Source: an uncultured Corynebacterium sp. (GTDB lineage: Bacteria > Actinomycetota > Actinomycetes > Mycobacteriales > Mycobacteriaceae). Taken from it: DNA of 64,000 nt. The position numbers and the translations under genes are program-made. The stretch spans positions 1 through 64,000 of the forward strand of contig NZ_CAMIHD010000012.1 in assembly GCF_946222835.1 (NCBI RefSeq). The letters are read 5' to 3'. The notes beneath the pieces were generated by a model. The model made no database searches and was not told where the DNA came from. It saw only the letters and a list, made by a program, of their open reading frames with translations. Below, piece after piece: positions 17,999 through 27,174 of the stretch. The first letter of the stretch is position 1. Every line of letters starts with the position of its first letter.

Positions 17999-18006
17999 AC
18001 ACGCCG

Positions 18007-19407
18007 CTACATTGCCGGGGAATTGCCCGGATTGTCCTGTCCGCTCACGCGGTACAGGTGCTCATTAACGAACTCGCCGACGCCCCAGCGCGCCAGCTCG
18101 CGGCCATAGCCAGAGCGATTCACACCGCCGAATGGCAGGCCTGCTGCGGTTACCGACGCCTCGTTAACAAACGTCATGCCATCGTTGAGCTGGTTAGCCA
18201 CCTCAAACGCAGCATCCAGGTCAGTGCCCCACACGGAGCTGGACAGACCGTACTCGGAGTTATTGGCAATCTCGATGGCCTCTTCAACGTCCTTGGCCTT
18301 ATAGACAATCGCCACTGGGCCGAAGATTTCGTTGCAGCCTACGTCGGCGGATGGGTCGACGTCGGTAAGCAGGGCAGGCTCCATGTAGGCACCCTCACGA
18401 TCAATCTTCTTGCCGCCTACACGAATCTTGGCGTCGCCGTTGGCCGCGGCCTTTTCGAGGCGCTCCACAATCTCATCGCGAGCACCAATAGAAGACAGCG
18501 GACCGATATCGGCATTCTCATCGTCATAAGTGCCGACCTTCATGTCTCCAATCTTCTTTTCCAGGTACTCAACGGTGCGATCATAGAAGTCCTCAAGAAC
18601 GATAAGTCGCTTCGGTGCATTGCAGGCCTGGCCGGTGTTGTACATGCGAATCAGGTTGAACTGATCCAGTACCCACTCCAGATTTTCATCATCGATAACC
18701 AAGAATGGGTCATTGCCGCCCAGCTCCAGCACGGACTTCTTGTAATTTTCACCAGCGGTCTTGGCCACGGCAGCGCCTGCGGCCTCAGAGCCGGTCAGCG
18801 AAACACCCTTGATGCGCTTATCCGCTACAAAGGCATCCATCTGGGAACCGGAAGCATAGATGTTAATGTACACATCCTTCGGCAGACCAGCCTCTTCCAA
18901 GATATCCTGGCAGGCCTGCGAAGACAGCGGACAGATAGAAGCGTGCTTGAGCACAATGGTATTACCCAGCAGCAGGTTAGGCGCGGCGAAACGAGCTACC
19001 TGGTAGTACGGGAAGTTCCACGGCATGATGCCCAGCAGTGGGCCGATAGGCTCCTTGCGCACCACGGTCTTATCGGCATTCTGTGCAGGCAGATACTCAT
19101 CTGCGAGCAGCTCATGAGCATGCTCGGCGTAGTAACGGTAAATATCTGCAACAATCTGCACCTCGGCTTTTGCCCAACGGGTCAGCTTGCCCATCTCACG
19201 GCCAATGTGATCCGCCAACTCATCGATGCGCTCTTCATAAAGATCTGCTGCACGGGACAAAACCGCAGCACGTTCCTCGATGCGAGTGCCACGCCAAGCA
19301 TCGTAGGCCGCGGTGGAGCGATCTAGGATATCATCGCGCTGCACATCATCGATGCGTTCAAACTTGTCTTCACTCTTGCCGGTACTTGGATTCTCAATAG
19401 CGAACAT
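18007..19407 (-). CDS. NAD(P)-dependent aldehyde dehydrogenase, succinate-semialdehyde dehydrogenase-like
   Basis: A complete 466-residue aldehyde dehydrogenase that oxidises an aldehyde to the acid. Catalytic residues are present: N131 (PWNFPYY), E228 in ELGGND and the nucleophile C262 in NTGQACNAP. The overall pattern (short N-terminus, PWNFP, LGGNDP) is that of the GabD/SSADH group, but substrate cannot be set from sequence. AGGGG precedes the ATG at 19407. It follows the HNH gene by 21 bases on the same strand, so the two are probably co-transcribed. Neither gene belongs to mycolate assembly; together they interrupt the mytA-mytB neighbourhood and look like an insertion in this lineage. 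Confidence 0.9.
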   Translation of the reverse strand: MFAIENPSTGKSEDKFERIDDVQRDDILDRSTAAYDAWRGTRIEERAAVLSRAADLYEERIDELADHIGREMGKLTRWAKAEVQIVADIYRYYAEHAHELLADEYLPAQNADKTVVRKEPIGPLLGIMPWNFPYYQVARFAAPNLLLGNTIVLKHASICPLSSQACQDILEEAGLPKDVYINIYASGSQMDAFVADKRIKGVSLTGSEAAGAAVAKTAGENYKKSVLELGGNDPFLVIDDENLEWVLDQFNLIRMYNTGQACNAPKRLIVLEDFYDRTVEYLEKKIGDMKVGTYDDENADIGPLSSIGARDEIVERLEKAAANGDAKIRVGGKKIDREGAYMEPALLTDVDPSADVGCNEIFGPVAIVYKAKDVEEAIEIANNSEYGLSSSVWGTDLDAAFEVANQLNDGMTFVNEASVTAAGLPFGGVNRSGYGRELARWGVGEFVNEHLYRVSGQDNPGNSPAM

Positions 19408-19428
19408 GGGCCCCTGTATAGTCCCGAC

Positions 19429-20574
19429 TCACATGCCTTGCAATGATCCCCTTCTGAGCTTGAGGAATCGCTCCCACGTCAGCTTCCAGTGAATATTCCG
19501 TGGCGCCAATGGACCTGCCGCTCGGTCTACCTCGTAAGTGCCATCCTCAAACATCCAGACAATATCGCCGGTGAACGGGTCCATGATGTAGCGCACCCGT
19601 CCATCGGTCTTCACGTTATGGTGATGCTGACACAGGCTCACGAGATTCCCCACACTGGTAGGCCCCTTTTCGCCGTACTCCACTCGGTGATCCAATTGAC
19701 AATAATGCGCCGGCATTGAGCACCCCGGCCACCGGCACGTCGCGTCCCGCCCTTGCACCCAGGCACGAATTTCCTCTGAGGGCACATACTGCTGGACGTC
19801 TTCGGCTCGGAGGGTTCGCACCACCGAGTCATGCATCAAATACTCCCCTAGATCGCACCATCCTGCACTAGGAATAAAAACACGGGAGGTGTCTTCGCCG
19901 GTGCGATAGGTGTTGATCACCACCTTGGTACTAGTGCGATTGAAAATGAGCTTTTCCAGCGCCTCCGCCTTTGAACCCCCGTCTTGTGTGGCGGCTTTAT
20001 CAATATGCCTCGAAATGGCTGCCGCCGTGGCTTTATCTGTCTTCAAGACAATCGTGGCCTGTCCGCCTGAATAGGACACCGACACTGCACGCTCGATAAC
20101 CTTAGACAAATCCGGTTTGAGCAGCCCGTCAATAAATCCGCGCAGGAAGTTGCGGATTTCCGGTTCTGTCGGAACGTGCTGCCCTGGATCCTTAGGAGTC
20201 AAGAAGTCTGCCAACGCCGCATCAACCAATTGGATCTGTGCTTCATCATTCCCGAGGGGACGTAATTCCACGTCGATGACCTGGAGACGCGGAAGGTCCA
20301 AAATCCAGTGCTCTGTCTGCACTGCAGTAGTAAGCGGCAGCTCGCGCATCCGAAAGTGAGCCTGGATTGCGCTTGAGACGCGCCACCGAGACAGTCCCAA
20401 CCTTTTGGATAACACTGCCAATGTGCACTCAACGTCATCTTCCAGATGCGGTAATAGCGCCTGAAAAAGTTGCCACGACTGGATTCTTTGCACCATGGCC
20501 ATTACGCACACGGTATCTTCCATGTCATTAGTAGAAAAATATGCCTGCTTTGGTGGTGCGGTGGCAGTAGTCAT
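19429..20574 (-). CDS. DUF222/HNH endonuclease-family protein (13E12-repeat type)
   Basis: A 381-residue protein with an N-terminal DUF222 helical region and a C-terminal HNH nuclease motif (CRWPGCSMPAHYCQLDH followed by NLVSLCQHHH). Paired CxxxC and histidines form the expected zinc and active site. This family is multi-copy in mycolate actinobacteria, where members (REP13E12 in M. tuberculosis) behave like mobile or recombination-associated elements; the activity is mostly untested. I place the start at the ATG at 20574 because GGGGGAGC lies just upstream; the longer frame to 20625 lacks such a site. It is intact, with no frameshift. A role in mobility of the adjacent segment is inference. 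Confidence 0.85.
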   Translation of the reverse strand: MTTATAPPKQAYFSTNDMEDTVCVMAMVQRIQSWQLFQALLPHLEDDVECTLAVLSKRLGLSRWRVSSAIQAHFRMRELPLTTAVQTEHWILDLPRLQVIDVELRPLGNDEAQIQLVDAALADFLTPKDPGQHVPTEPEIRNFLRGFIDGLLKPDLSKVIERAVSVSYSGGQATIVLKTDKATAAAISRHIDKAATQDGGSKAEALEKLIFNRTSTKVVINTYRTGEDTSRVFIPSAGWCDLGEYLMHDSVVRTLRAEDVQQYVPSEEIRAWVQGRDATCRWPGCSMPAHYCQLDHRVEYGEKGPTSVGNLVSLCQHHHNVKTDGRVRYIMDPFTGDIVWMFEDGTYEVDRAAGPLAPRNIHWKLTWERFLKLRRGSLQGM

Positions 20575-20694
20575 GAAAGCTCCCCCTCGAACTTGTTTCG
20601 CACACCCAATCGAACTAACGCCCATAGGTTAACCCACTATGCAGATGTTCGCAACAGATATACGTATAGCTGTTCGACTATCCGAGCAAAAGAA

Positions 20695-20723
20695 AATCCC
20701 CCTTCCGCTTAGGAAGGAGGATT
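20695..20723 (-). terminator. Rho-independent terminator of mytB
   Basis: Arms AATCCCCCTTCC (20695-20706) and GGAAGGAGGATT (20712-20723) pair with one mismatch around a 5-base loop. Read on the minus strand the stem is followed by TTTTCTTTT. It lies 13 bases past the mytB stop. Confidence 0.8.
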
Positions 20724-20735
20724 AAGCCGCGAGAA

Positions 20736-21749
20736 TTACCAGGCGTTCATGACATTAAGCACCTGCGGCTTGGAGCGGTTGAGCTGGTAGCCAAACTGCT
20801 CCCAATTGTGCAGACCCTGGGCTGGGTAATCCACGGTTGGATTGAGACCCTGCAGGCGAGCAGCGCCTTCCCACACGCGAGTGGTGACATTGGACCCAAA
20901 CTCAAGTGCCGCACCGGCAGCCTGGTGCTCCGGCAGGTAGTGGCTATCGCCGGCACCCGGAATACCGGAAGCTGCGGAGATATACAGGTTGGTGTTGCGC
21001 AACTGCGGAATGAGCAGCAGCGGATCATTCTGGAAACGCTTCGGGTTAAACAAAGACCCGTACATAGCGTTGATGTTGAATCCGCCCGCGTCCAGCATGG
21101 CAAAGCGCATCATGGTCTGAGCACCTGGAACCGTGGTGGTCAGGAAGCCAGAGTAGGACAGCGCCTGACGGAACTGGTTCGGGTGCTTTGCGGCGAGGGT
21201 CAGAGCAGCACCGGCACCCATGGACAGGCCAGCAATAGAGTTGTTATTGCGGGCAACACCAAAATTGCGCTCCAAGTAGCCAGGCAGCTCGCTAGTTAGG
21301 AAGGTCTCCCACTTGTAGTTGACCGGATTTTGCAGGTCATAGGTAGCAGGCCCCTGCCAATCGGCATAGAAGGAGGCGGCACCGCCAACCGGCATAGCCA
21401 AGGTAATGTTGTGCGGCTCGTAGGTCTTAGCAGCATTGACGTCGTTTACCCACGCGTTGGTGCGATTGGTAGCCCGCAGACCATCAAGCAGGTAGAGGGC
21501 AGCATTGCCGCCGCGCTTTGCAGGCTGAATCTGCACCGGAATGGTGCGGCCCATGGCCTGGGACCACACGTCACAACGCTGGACCCACCAGCCAACCTTG
21601 TCCCACTCACACGTACCAGTGGCGTCACGGCGCAGCCAGTCGCGGTTGGCTGCCTCTGCCGGCTGGGAACCCGCCACGACGGCCAGACCCAAAGCTACGG
21701 CAACTGCCATGATGACTGAAAGGACGCGACCCTTGATGGAAGCAGTCAT
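20736..21749 (-). CDS. mytB: Trehalose corynomycolyltransferase, antigen-85 family
   Basis: Secreted 337-residue mycolyltransferase. A signal peptide ends near QPAEA|ANRDW (residue 33-34) and is followed by the hydrolase domain with nucleophile GLSMGAG (S176) and the histidine of GLHNWEQ (about H314). It lacks the LGFP repeats of mytA, so it probably reaches substrate differently. It transfers corynomycolate onto trehalose monocorynomycolate or the cell wall. GAAGGAG precedes the ATG by six bases. Its own terminator follows. It is the second fbp-like gene of the conserved glfT2-ubiA-aftB-fbp cluster. Confidence 0.94.
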   Translation of the reverse strand: MTASIKGRVLSVIMAVAVALGLAVVAGSQPAEAANRDWLRRDATGTCEWDKVGWWVQRCDVWSQAMGRTIPVQIQPAKRGGNAALYLLDGLRATNRTNAWVNDVNAAKTYEPHNITLAMPVGGAASFYADWQGPATYDLQNPVNYKWETFLTSELPGYLERNFGVARNNNSIAGLSMGAGAALTLAAKHPNQFRQALSYSGFLTTTVPGAQTMMRFAMLDAGGFNINAMYGSLFNPKRFQNDPLLLIPQLRNTNLYISAASGIPGAGDSHYLPEHQAAGAALEFGSNVTTRVWEGAARLQGLNPTVDYPAQGLHNWEQFGYQLNRSKPQVLNVMNAW

Positions 21750-21886
21750 CTTTCTCCTTCAAACTACTCGGTGATTGTCACTAAGCTTTATCGTCCGAAC
21801 CCTGTATATCGTTAACGTCACGGATCGATAACAATGTCACAGGTTAGTGTAACTTAGGTTGGCCCTAAAGTCTGCATTTAAAGGAA

Positions 21887-23581
21887 TTAGTGCAGGTAGT
21901 CCGAGGGATCCGAAGAGAGGGTAAGGGTCCGTCCGTCTGTCAGGGAGAATTTAATATTTTTCCAGAAACGGTCCCAAGTTAAAGGATCCCTGTAGGTGGC
22001 GAAGAGTTTCTGAAAATCGTCGTCGGCAAGAGCGGCGCGGGCCTTGGCCGCCTCGTATTTATCAATCCACGCCGGAATCTCGTCAATATCGACCGCAGAA
22101 TCTGCCACCTGCCACGACGTATCCAAGCTCTTGTCGTGCCCAATGCGGCCGCCTACGATGCGCGGCTGCCGCGCCGCCAGAGGGTTGCTAAGTCCAATAT
22201 TGTCCAGCACTCGAATATCCAGCGGTGCATTCATGGAAGAAAGGCCCAAATTGAGCAGGTACACGGTCGGAGGATCGGTGCGCGAGGGATCTGCGGGGGC
22301 GGCCATCCACGAGAACCTATCTTCCCCCTTGATATAGCGGAAGGTCATGGCGTCGCCGGCCTCCAGCTCGTCGATACCCTCCTGGTAGTCCTCCATAAAC
22401 TTGGCGCCGAGGAATTCTTCGGCCCGCATGGGAGGATCCTCACGCTGGGTCGCATAGGTCCAGAAATCGCGCTCATCCACAATGGAGATCTCATCCGCGT
22501 AGATGCTTCGGTCCACCGGATGTCCGCGCAGAACGATAACTAGCGCCCATACCGCACAGAATACGGAGGCTATCCATGCTCGAACGCTCACCACAAAAAT
22601 GGGAAGCAATGCGGCAAATAGGGGGAGCAAAAGCATGCGGCCGTGCATGAAATCTCCCCCCACACGCAGGACATAGAGCGTGTGAATAAGCGCCGCACCC
22701 TCAAAAAGATAGGTCGCCGTGGCAGTAGAACGCACCGCAGCGGGACGTAGATTTATCTTCCATAGACCGGCCACAGCCAGCACGATAAGCGGCAGGAAGA
22801 GCCAGTACGGGCCGGCGAAGTCCGCCAGGTAGGTAAACCCCTTGCCCCATTCCGATCCAGCCGCGGACTTGGCAACAGCCGTGTGTGGGGTCAGCAGGCC
22901 GTAGTAGCCCATGCGGAAAATCTCATAAGCCAGCGGCAACGGCACCGCGACAGCGATTATTTTCCACGAACGATGAGACACGAGGAGAATGATTCCCACC
23001 AGACCGCCATACAGGGCCAGCTCTGGGCGTACAAGCCAGGACAATCCGGCCCAGAAGGCGAGCCAATAGGCATCGCTATTGCTCCCAGAGTGGCGACGCG
23101 GGCGCGACCACCGAAGCAAAAGCCGCCACAGCATAGCGAGGTAGAAGATACTCAGACCCCACTCCAGGCCCGAGGTGAAAAAGTCCCTGGCCGGCGGAAG
23201 GGCCAGATACACCAGCGCGCCGGCCGGAAGAACAGCGCCAGAGCGCATGCTTGCCGACGCCCCCGCGCCAACCACCATTGCCGCTACCGCCAGGATGAGC
23301 CCCAAGTAAATAGCGATGCTTTCCAGGTTTGCATGGGTCACCCAGCGCACCAGGAAAATGAGGTACTGCCACAGCGTAGAGGTATTAGCCTCGACGCGTT
23401 CGCCCATATTGAACACGGGCCCATTCCCGGCTTCAAGGTTGCGCACGGTGCGCAGGACAATAAGTCCGTCATCGGAAATCCAGCGGCGCGCAAAACCGCC
23501 CCAGAAAGATAAAACACCGATCACAAGGGCGGCCGCCGGGGCGCTCCAGCGGGCGATACTCTTGTGATCGGTGTTAAGCAC
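21887..23581 (-). CDS. aftB: Terminal beta-(1,2)-arabinofuranosyltransferase AftB
   Basis: A GT-C membrane glycosyltransferase that adds the terminal beta-1,2-arabinofuranose to arabinogalactan and lipoarabinomannan from decaprenyl-phosphoarabinose. The 564-residue protein has about ten transmembrane helices, the extracytoplasmic acidic motif WISDDGL (D37-D38), the AftB-typical ERVEANTSTLWQYL segment, and a soluble C-terminal domain from about residue 350. The start is a GTG at 23581 and its upstream sequence is C/T-rich without a good ribosome site, so the exact start is less certain. It follows ubiA, which makes the donor precursor, by 53 bases. Confidence 0.92.
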   Translation of the reverse strand: MLNTDHKSIARWSAPAAALVIGVLSFWGGFARRWISDDGLIVLRTVRNLEAGNGPVFNMGERVEANTSTLWQYLIFLVRWVTHANLESIAIYLGLILAVAAMVVGAGASASMRSGAVLPAGALVYLALPPARDFFTSGLEWGLSIFYLAMLWRLLLRWSRPRRHSGSNSDAYWLAFWAGLSWLVRPELALYGGLVGIILLVSHRSWKIIAVAVPLPLAYEIFRMGYYGLLTPHTAVAKSAAGSEWGKGFTYLADFAGPYWLFLPLIVLAVAGLWKINLRPAAVRSTATATYLFEGAALIHTLYVLRVGGDFMHGRMLLLPLFAALLPIFVVSVRAWIASVFCAVWALVIVLRGHPVDRSIYADEISIVDERDFWTYATQREDPPMRAEEFLGAKFMEDYQEGIDELEAGDAMTFRYIKGEDRFSWMAAPADPSRTDPPTVYLLNLGLSSMNAPLDIRVLDNIGLSNPLAARQPRIVGGRIGHDKSLDTSWQVADSAVDIDEIPAWIDKYEAAKARAALADDDFQKLFATYRDPLTWDRFWKNIKFSLTDGRTLTLSSDPSDYLH

Positions 23582-23634
23582 GGGGAGAAAGTTTATCAGC
23601 CCCGCGGAAAATTTCTATATCGATTCCGCTGTGT

Positions 23635-24615
23635 CTAGAACAACGGCATGATATAAACCGCCATGGCGATGCAGGCGAGCCAGGCCAAAGCGAGAACCTG
23701 CAAAGTGCGGTCCTCCAGTGCAATCTCATCCGGTGCGCCGCCCTGGCCGCGGTCAACATCGGCCGCATAGCGCAAGATCGCGATGGTAAACGGAACCATG
23801 GAGACCTGGTACCACACGCCGCCAGTCTGGGCGTCGTTGGCAAGCTCAAAGCCCCACGAGGTGTAGCAGATAACCACCGCGGTGGCGGCTAGAGTCCATA
23901 CGAAGCGCAGGTAGGTAGGCGTGTACCCCTCCAGAGACTTGCGGATCTTTGCACCTGTCTGTTCCACCAACAGGATCTCCGAGTAGCGCTTGCCAGAGGC
24001 CATAAACAGCGAACCAAAGGCCGCCACCAGCAAGAACCACTGAGATAGCTCGATGCCGGCGGCCACGCCACCGGCCATGGTGCGCAGCATGAAGCCGGAG
24101 GAAACCAGGGCGATATCAATTACCGGCATGTGCTTCCAACCGAAGCAATAACCCAACTGCAACGCGATATAAATCGCCATCACGATAGCCAGCTGCGGGC
24201 CGGCGGTGGCTAGGAAGGATAGGCCGATGGACAAGAAGATGAGCACCACAGCCATGACATAGGCGAGCTTGATGGGCAGCACGCCGGAGGCAATCGGGCG
24301 GAAGCGCTTAGTCGGATGCTCCTGGTCCTCGCGCCAGTCCTTCGCATCATTGATCAGGTAGATGGAGGAAGCGCCGAGGCAGAATACGATGAATGCCAAG
24401 AGGACATCGACAAGCACGCGGCCATGGAATAACGCATCGGCGCCGGCCGCGGCAGGGGCCGCCAGCACTAGGACGTTTTTGACCCACTGCTTGGGGCGCA
24501 GGGCCTTAATCATGCCATCGACAAGATTCTTCGGCGGCTTGCGCTTGCGGCCGGTATCTACGCCAGAGGTGTGCGGTTCCGAATGGAAAAAGTGCTGGTT
24601 TCCATCATCACTCAT
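23635..24615 (-). CDS. ubiA: Decaprenyl-phosphate phosphoribosyltransferase (DPPR synthase)
   Basis: UbiA-superfamily prenyltransferase that joins decaprenyl phosphate and PRPP to give decaprenylphosphoryl-5-phosphoribose, the first committed step to the arabinose donor DPA. The 326-residue protein has a cytoplasmic N-terminus of about 35 residues, nine predicted helices and the metal-binding motif NDAKDWREDQEH (residues 89-100), followed by the PIASG stretch typical of the family. It overlaps the end of the phosphatase gene upstream by eight bases, so the two successive pathway enzymes are translationally coupled. Orthologous in sequence and position to mycobacterial Rv3806c. Confidence 0.94.
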   Translation of the reverse strand: MSDDGNQHFFHSEPHTSGVDTGRKRKPPKNLVDGMIKALRPKQWVKNVLVLAAPAAAGADALFHGRVLVDVLLAFIVFCLGASSIYLINDAKDWREDQEHPTKRFRPIASGVLPIKLAYVMAVVLIFLSIGLSFLATAGPQLAIVMAIYIALQLGYCFGWKHMPVIDIALVSSGFMLRTMAGGVAAGIELSQWFLLVAAFGSLFMASGKRYSEILLVEQTGAKIRKSLEGYTPTYLRFVWTLAATAVVICYTSWGFELANDAQTGGVWYQVSMVPFTIAILRYAADVDRGQGGAPDEIALEDRTLQVLALAWLACIAMAVYIMPLF

Positions 24616-25123
24616 GCTTCATTCCTTTCATCACGACCTCCGCGGTGGCAGCGCCGATGGCCGCACCCACGGCCGTATCTGTTGGATAGTGCACTCCGAG
24701 CACCATACGCGATGCCATCATCACCGGCACGCCGAGCAGCGGCGCCTTGCGGCCAGTAAGGCGGCTGACCGCCACCAAGAAAGCGGTGGTCGAGGTCGCG
24801 TGCGAGCTGGGGAAAGATAGCTTGGAGGGAGTCTTTACTCCCACGCGCACGTACGGATACTCCGGACGCTTGCGGCGCACAATGCGTTTGAGCACTACGC
24901 TGGCCGCGTGCGCGAGGAAGGCTGCGGCTCCTACGCGGGTCCACCCTTCGCGGCGGCGCTTATCGACGCCCGCCCCTACCGCAGCACTGCCCATCCAGCC
25001 CAGGGCATGCTCACCCCAGTGGCTGAGCCCGCGGGCGGTGGGAAGCACGCCAGGCACGTCAAAGGCCGCGCCCTGGATGGATTCGAGGATGCGCGATTCT
25101 GCTACGGAAAGTTTATTGGGCAT
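24608..25123 (-). CDS. PAP2-family phosphatase, likely decaprenylphosphoryl-5-phosphoribose phosphatase
   Basis: A 171-residue membrane phosphatase of the PAP2 superfamily. The three signature motifs are visible: KRIVRRKRP, PSSHATST (the phosphate-binding and first catalytic histidine) and GVHYPTDTAVG (second histidine). In mycobacteria Rv3807c at the same position removes the 5-phosphate of DPPR before epimerisation to DPA. The substrate here is inferred from motif content and its place between glfT2 and ubiA, with an 11-base overlap to glfT2 and 8-base overlap to ubiA. Confidence 0.88.
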   Translation of the reverse strand: MPNKLSVAESRILESIQGAAFDVPGVLPTARGLSHWGEHALGWMGSAAVGAGVDKRRREGWTRVGAAAFLAHAASVVLKRIVRRKRPEYPYVRVGVKTPSKLSFPSSHATSTTAFLVAVSRLTGRKAPLLGVPVMMASRMVLGVHYPTDTAVGAAIGAATAEVVMKGMKHE

Positions 25124-27065
25124 CGAAGACCTTCTTCCAAGACTCGCGCGAGGTCAGCTCCGGTTGCGCCGCGCGGTATTCAGCGCGCAGGTCATCGAAA
25201 TTCTCCTCGATTTCCTGCAGCAGCTCGCGGATCTGGACTACGAGGTCTTTGGCCAGGTCACGGTCACGCTTGCGGAAGGCGACGCCAGTGCCGCCCGCGG
25301 TGGACACGGTAGCCGAATCCACGCGGGAGAGCGTGAACCAGCGGGCCTCATCCGGCGTGAGGTTGAGCTGCGGCGCCTCGTGGTGCGCAGTATCTTCCCT
25401 GCTCACGAGGTGTTTGAGGCCCTTGATGGCCCATGGGATCTTCTTAATCTTGGCTAGGCGGCCGCCGATATTGCGAGTGGGTACGCCCGGCGCGCCGGTG
25501 GGAGCGGGCAGCTCATCGGCAGACTCCAAGATGACTGCATCAGAGTAGTTCTTGCGGATTTCCGCGATGCGCGGCAGCGAGGACTCCAGGATGTCAAAGA
25601 GATGGTCCGGCCCAGCCAGGAAGTCCCGCATGGCCTCAATCTGGATGGCCATGGTGGAGTATTCCATGCACATGGTGTGCTTGAGGGTGGACTTGAAGAT
25701 GGACTTGGTAATACCCTTGGCCGGCCCCTCGTGGTACATCGCGGCCACGATGAGGCGGTTGCGTAGGTGGAAGTAGGCCTGCCAATCGATGGCATCATCT
25801 TTATCGGCCCAAGCCATATGCCAGATGGCGGCACCCGGCCAAGTCACTGTGGGGAATCCATTGCGCGCCGCGCGCAGGGAGTACTCGGTATCGTCCCACT
25901 TGATAAACAGTGGCAACGGCTGGCCGTTGGTTTCGGCCACGATGCGCGGGAAGAGGCACATCCACCAGCCGTTGTACTCCACGTCGACGCGGCGGTGCAG
26001 CGCGCGGGAATCGTACTTCTTGGGATCCAGGTGAGTCTCGCGGGTGCCGATGGCGCGCAGCGGGTACTTGGCAAAGTCGTGATCGTAGACGGCGTGCGGC
26101 GCCGCGCCCCACATGAAATCGGCACGGTTAACCTGCTCGCCGGTAGTGCGCAGCTGGGAGCGCTCCTGCAGGTTGAGCATCTGGCCACCGACGATAATGG
26201 GCTTGGCGGCGTAGCGGGCCGCCTGAACCGCACGCAGCACGGAGTCCGGCTCGATGGCGATGTCATCGTCCATGTACAGGATGAAAGGCGAGTCGGTATT
26301 TTCCAGCGCCTCGTACATGATGCGGGAGTAGCCGCCGGAACCGCCCAGGTTGCCCTGGCGGAACTCGCGGAAACGATCGCCAAAGTGGGCCACCGCCTCG
26401 TCGTAGCCCGGCTCATCAGCAGGGTGCTGGTTGCCCTGGTCCGGCATGAGGACGAAGTCGATGATTTCATCTACCACCGGATCCTCGGCCAATGCCTTGA
26501 GTGCTGCCACGGCATCGGTCGGGCGGTTAAAGGTAGGAATGCCGACCGCCACGCGCTTGTCCTGCGCCGGTTGTTCGGTGCCGTCCGGCAGCAGCTGTGG
26601 GCCAGGGGCGTGGGGGGAGCACCAGGCGGCGTCGGCAAGCGTGGTTTCCTGCTCGGCGGTGATATCGAACCACAGCCAGCCGCCGTCCTCGAAGTTCTTG
26701 AGCGGCAGCTCAAACTCGTGGTGACCGGTGCCTACCAGGTGGTTGGCCACGGAAATGCGCTGGCCATCCTGCTTGGAGCGGTAGAGGGAAATATTTGCCT
26801 GCCCCTCAATGTCCAGGCTGAGGATCACGGAGCGCAGCTGGGACCAGCGGCGCCAGTAGGAGGCTGGGAAGGCGTTGAAGTATGTTTCAAAAGATGCTTC
26901 CTCGCCGGCCGGAATGGTGACGGAGGTGCGGTTAAACCAGCTGAGGCGTTCGCGGTTTTGCTCGGCCTCGATGAGGTAGAGCATCCGCACATCAAAGGGC
27001 TCGCCGCGCTTAGGCAGCAGGATGCGCTGCAGGGGCTCATGGGCCTGAGTGTTGTTGGCAGTCAC
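25113..27065 (-). CDS. glfT2: Bifunctional galactofuranosyltransferase GlfT2
   Basis: Processive GT2-family enzyme that extends the galactan with alternating beta-1,5 and beta-1,6 galactofuranose from UDP-Galf at the inner face of the membrane. The 650-residue protein has an N-terminal beta-barrel region (to about 170), the GT-A domain with the metal-binding YMDDDIA (D266-D268), the catalytic-base region KWDDTE (D391-D392), the histidine of IWHMAW, and a C-terminal helical domain. Start is GTG at 27065 with GGAG 13 bases upstream. In most relatives glf lies nearby and provides UDP-Galf; here glf has been separated from it by an island of about 10 kb. Confidence 0.95.
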   Translation of the reverse strand: MTANNTQAHEPLQRILLPKRGEPFDVRMLYLIEAEQNRERLSWFNRTSVTIPAGEEASFETYFNAFPASYWRRWSQLRSVILSLDIEGQANISLYRSKQDGQRISVANHLVGTGHHEFELPLKNFEDGGWLWFDITAEQETTLADAAWCSPHAPGPQLLPDGTEQPAQDKRVAVGIPTFNRPTDAVAALKALAEDPVVDEIIDFVLMPDQGNQHPADEPGYDEAVAHFGDRFREFRQGNLGGSGGYSRIMYEALENTDSPFILYMDDDIAIEPDSVLRAVQAARYAAKPIIVGGQMLNLQERSQLRTTGEQVNRADFMWGAAPHAVYDHDFAKYPLRAIGTRETHLDPKKYDSRALHRRVDVEYNGWWMCLFPRIVAETNGQPLPLFIKWDDTEYSLRAARNGFPTVTWPGAAIWHMAWADKDDAIDWQAYFHLRNRLIVAAMYHEGPAKGITKSIFKSTLKHTMCMEYSTMAIQIEAMRDFLAGPDHLFDILESSLPRIAEIRKNYSDAVILESADELPAPTGAPGVPTRNIGGRLAKIKKIPWAIKGLKHLVSREDTAHHEAPQLNLTPDEARWFTLSRVDSATVSTAGGTGVAFRKRDRDLAKDLVVQIRELLQEIEENFDDLRAEYRAAQPELTSRESWKKVFDAQ

Positions 27066-27151
27066 GATAGCTTCGATTCTCCAAACGGTATAAACAGTAG
27101 TCAGCGATTTAGCGTAGTTGCTTTTGCATAAGTACTACGGTTTACACGCGG

Positions 27152-27174
27152 AGCCCGTATGATGGAACATCATG
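27152..27174 (+). promoter_or_regulatory. Possible -10 element and leaderless start of the DUF5129 gene
   Basis: TATGAT lies eight bases before the ATG at 27172 and there is no Shine-Dalgarno sequence between them, so the transcript may begin at or next to the start codon. Leaderless mRNAs are common in corynebacteria. The -35 region is not clear. Confidence 0.35.

Noticed and set aside
25767..27131. 454-codon plus-strand frame opposite glfT2
   Set aside because: It is antisense to an unmistakable glfT2 with all catalytic motifs, has no ribosome site, and its translation has no recognisable pattern. High G+C gives long shadow frames.
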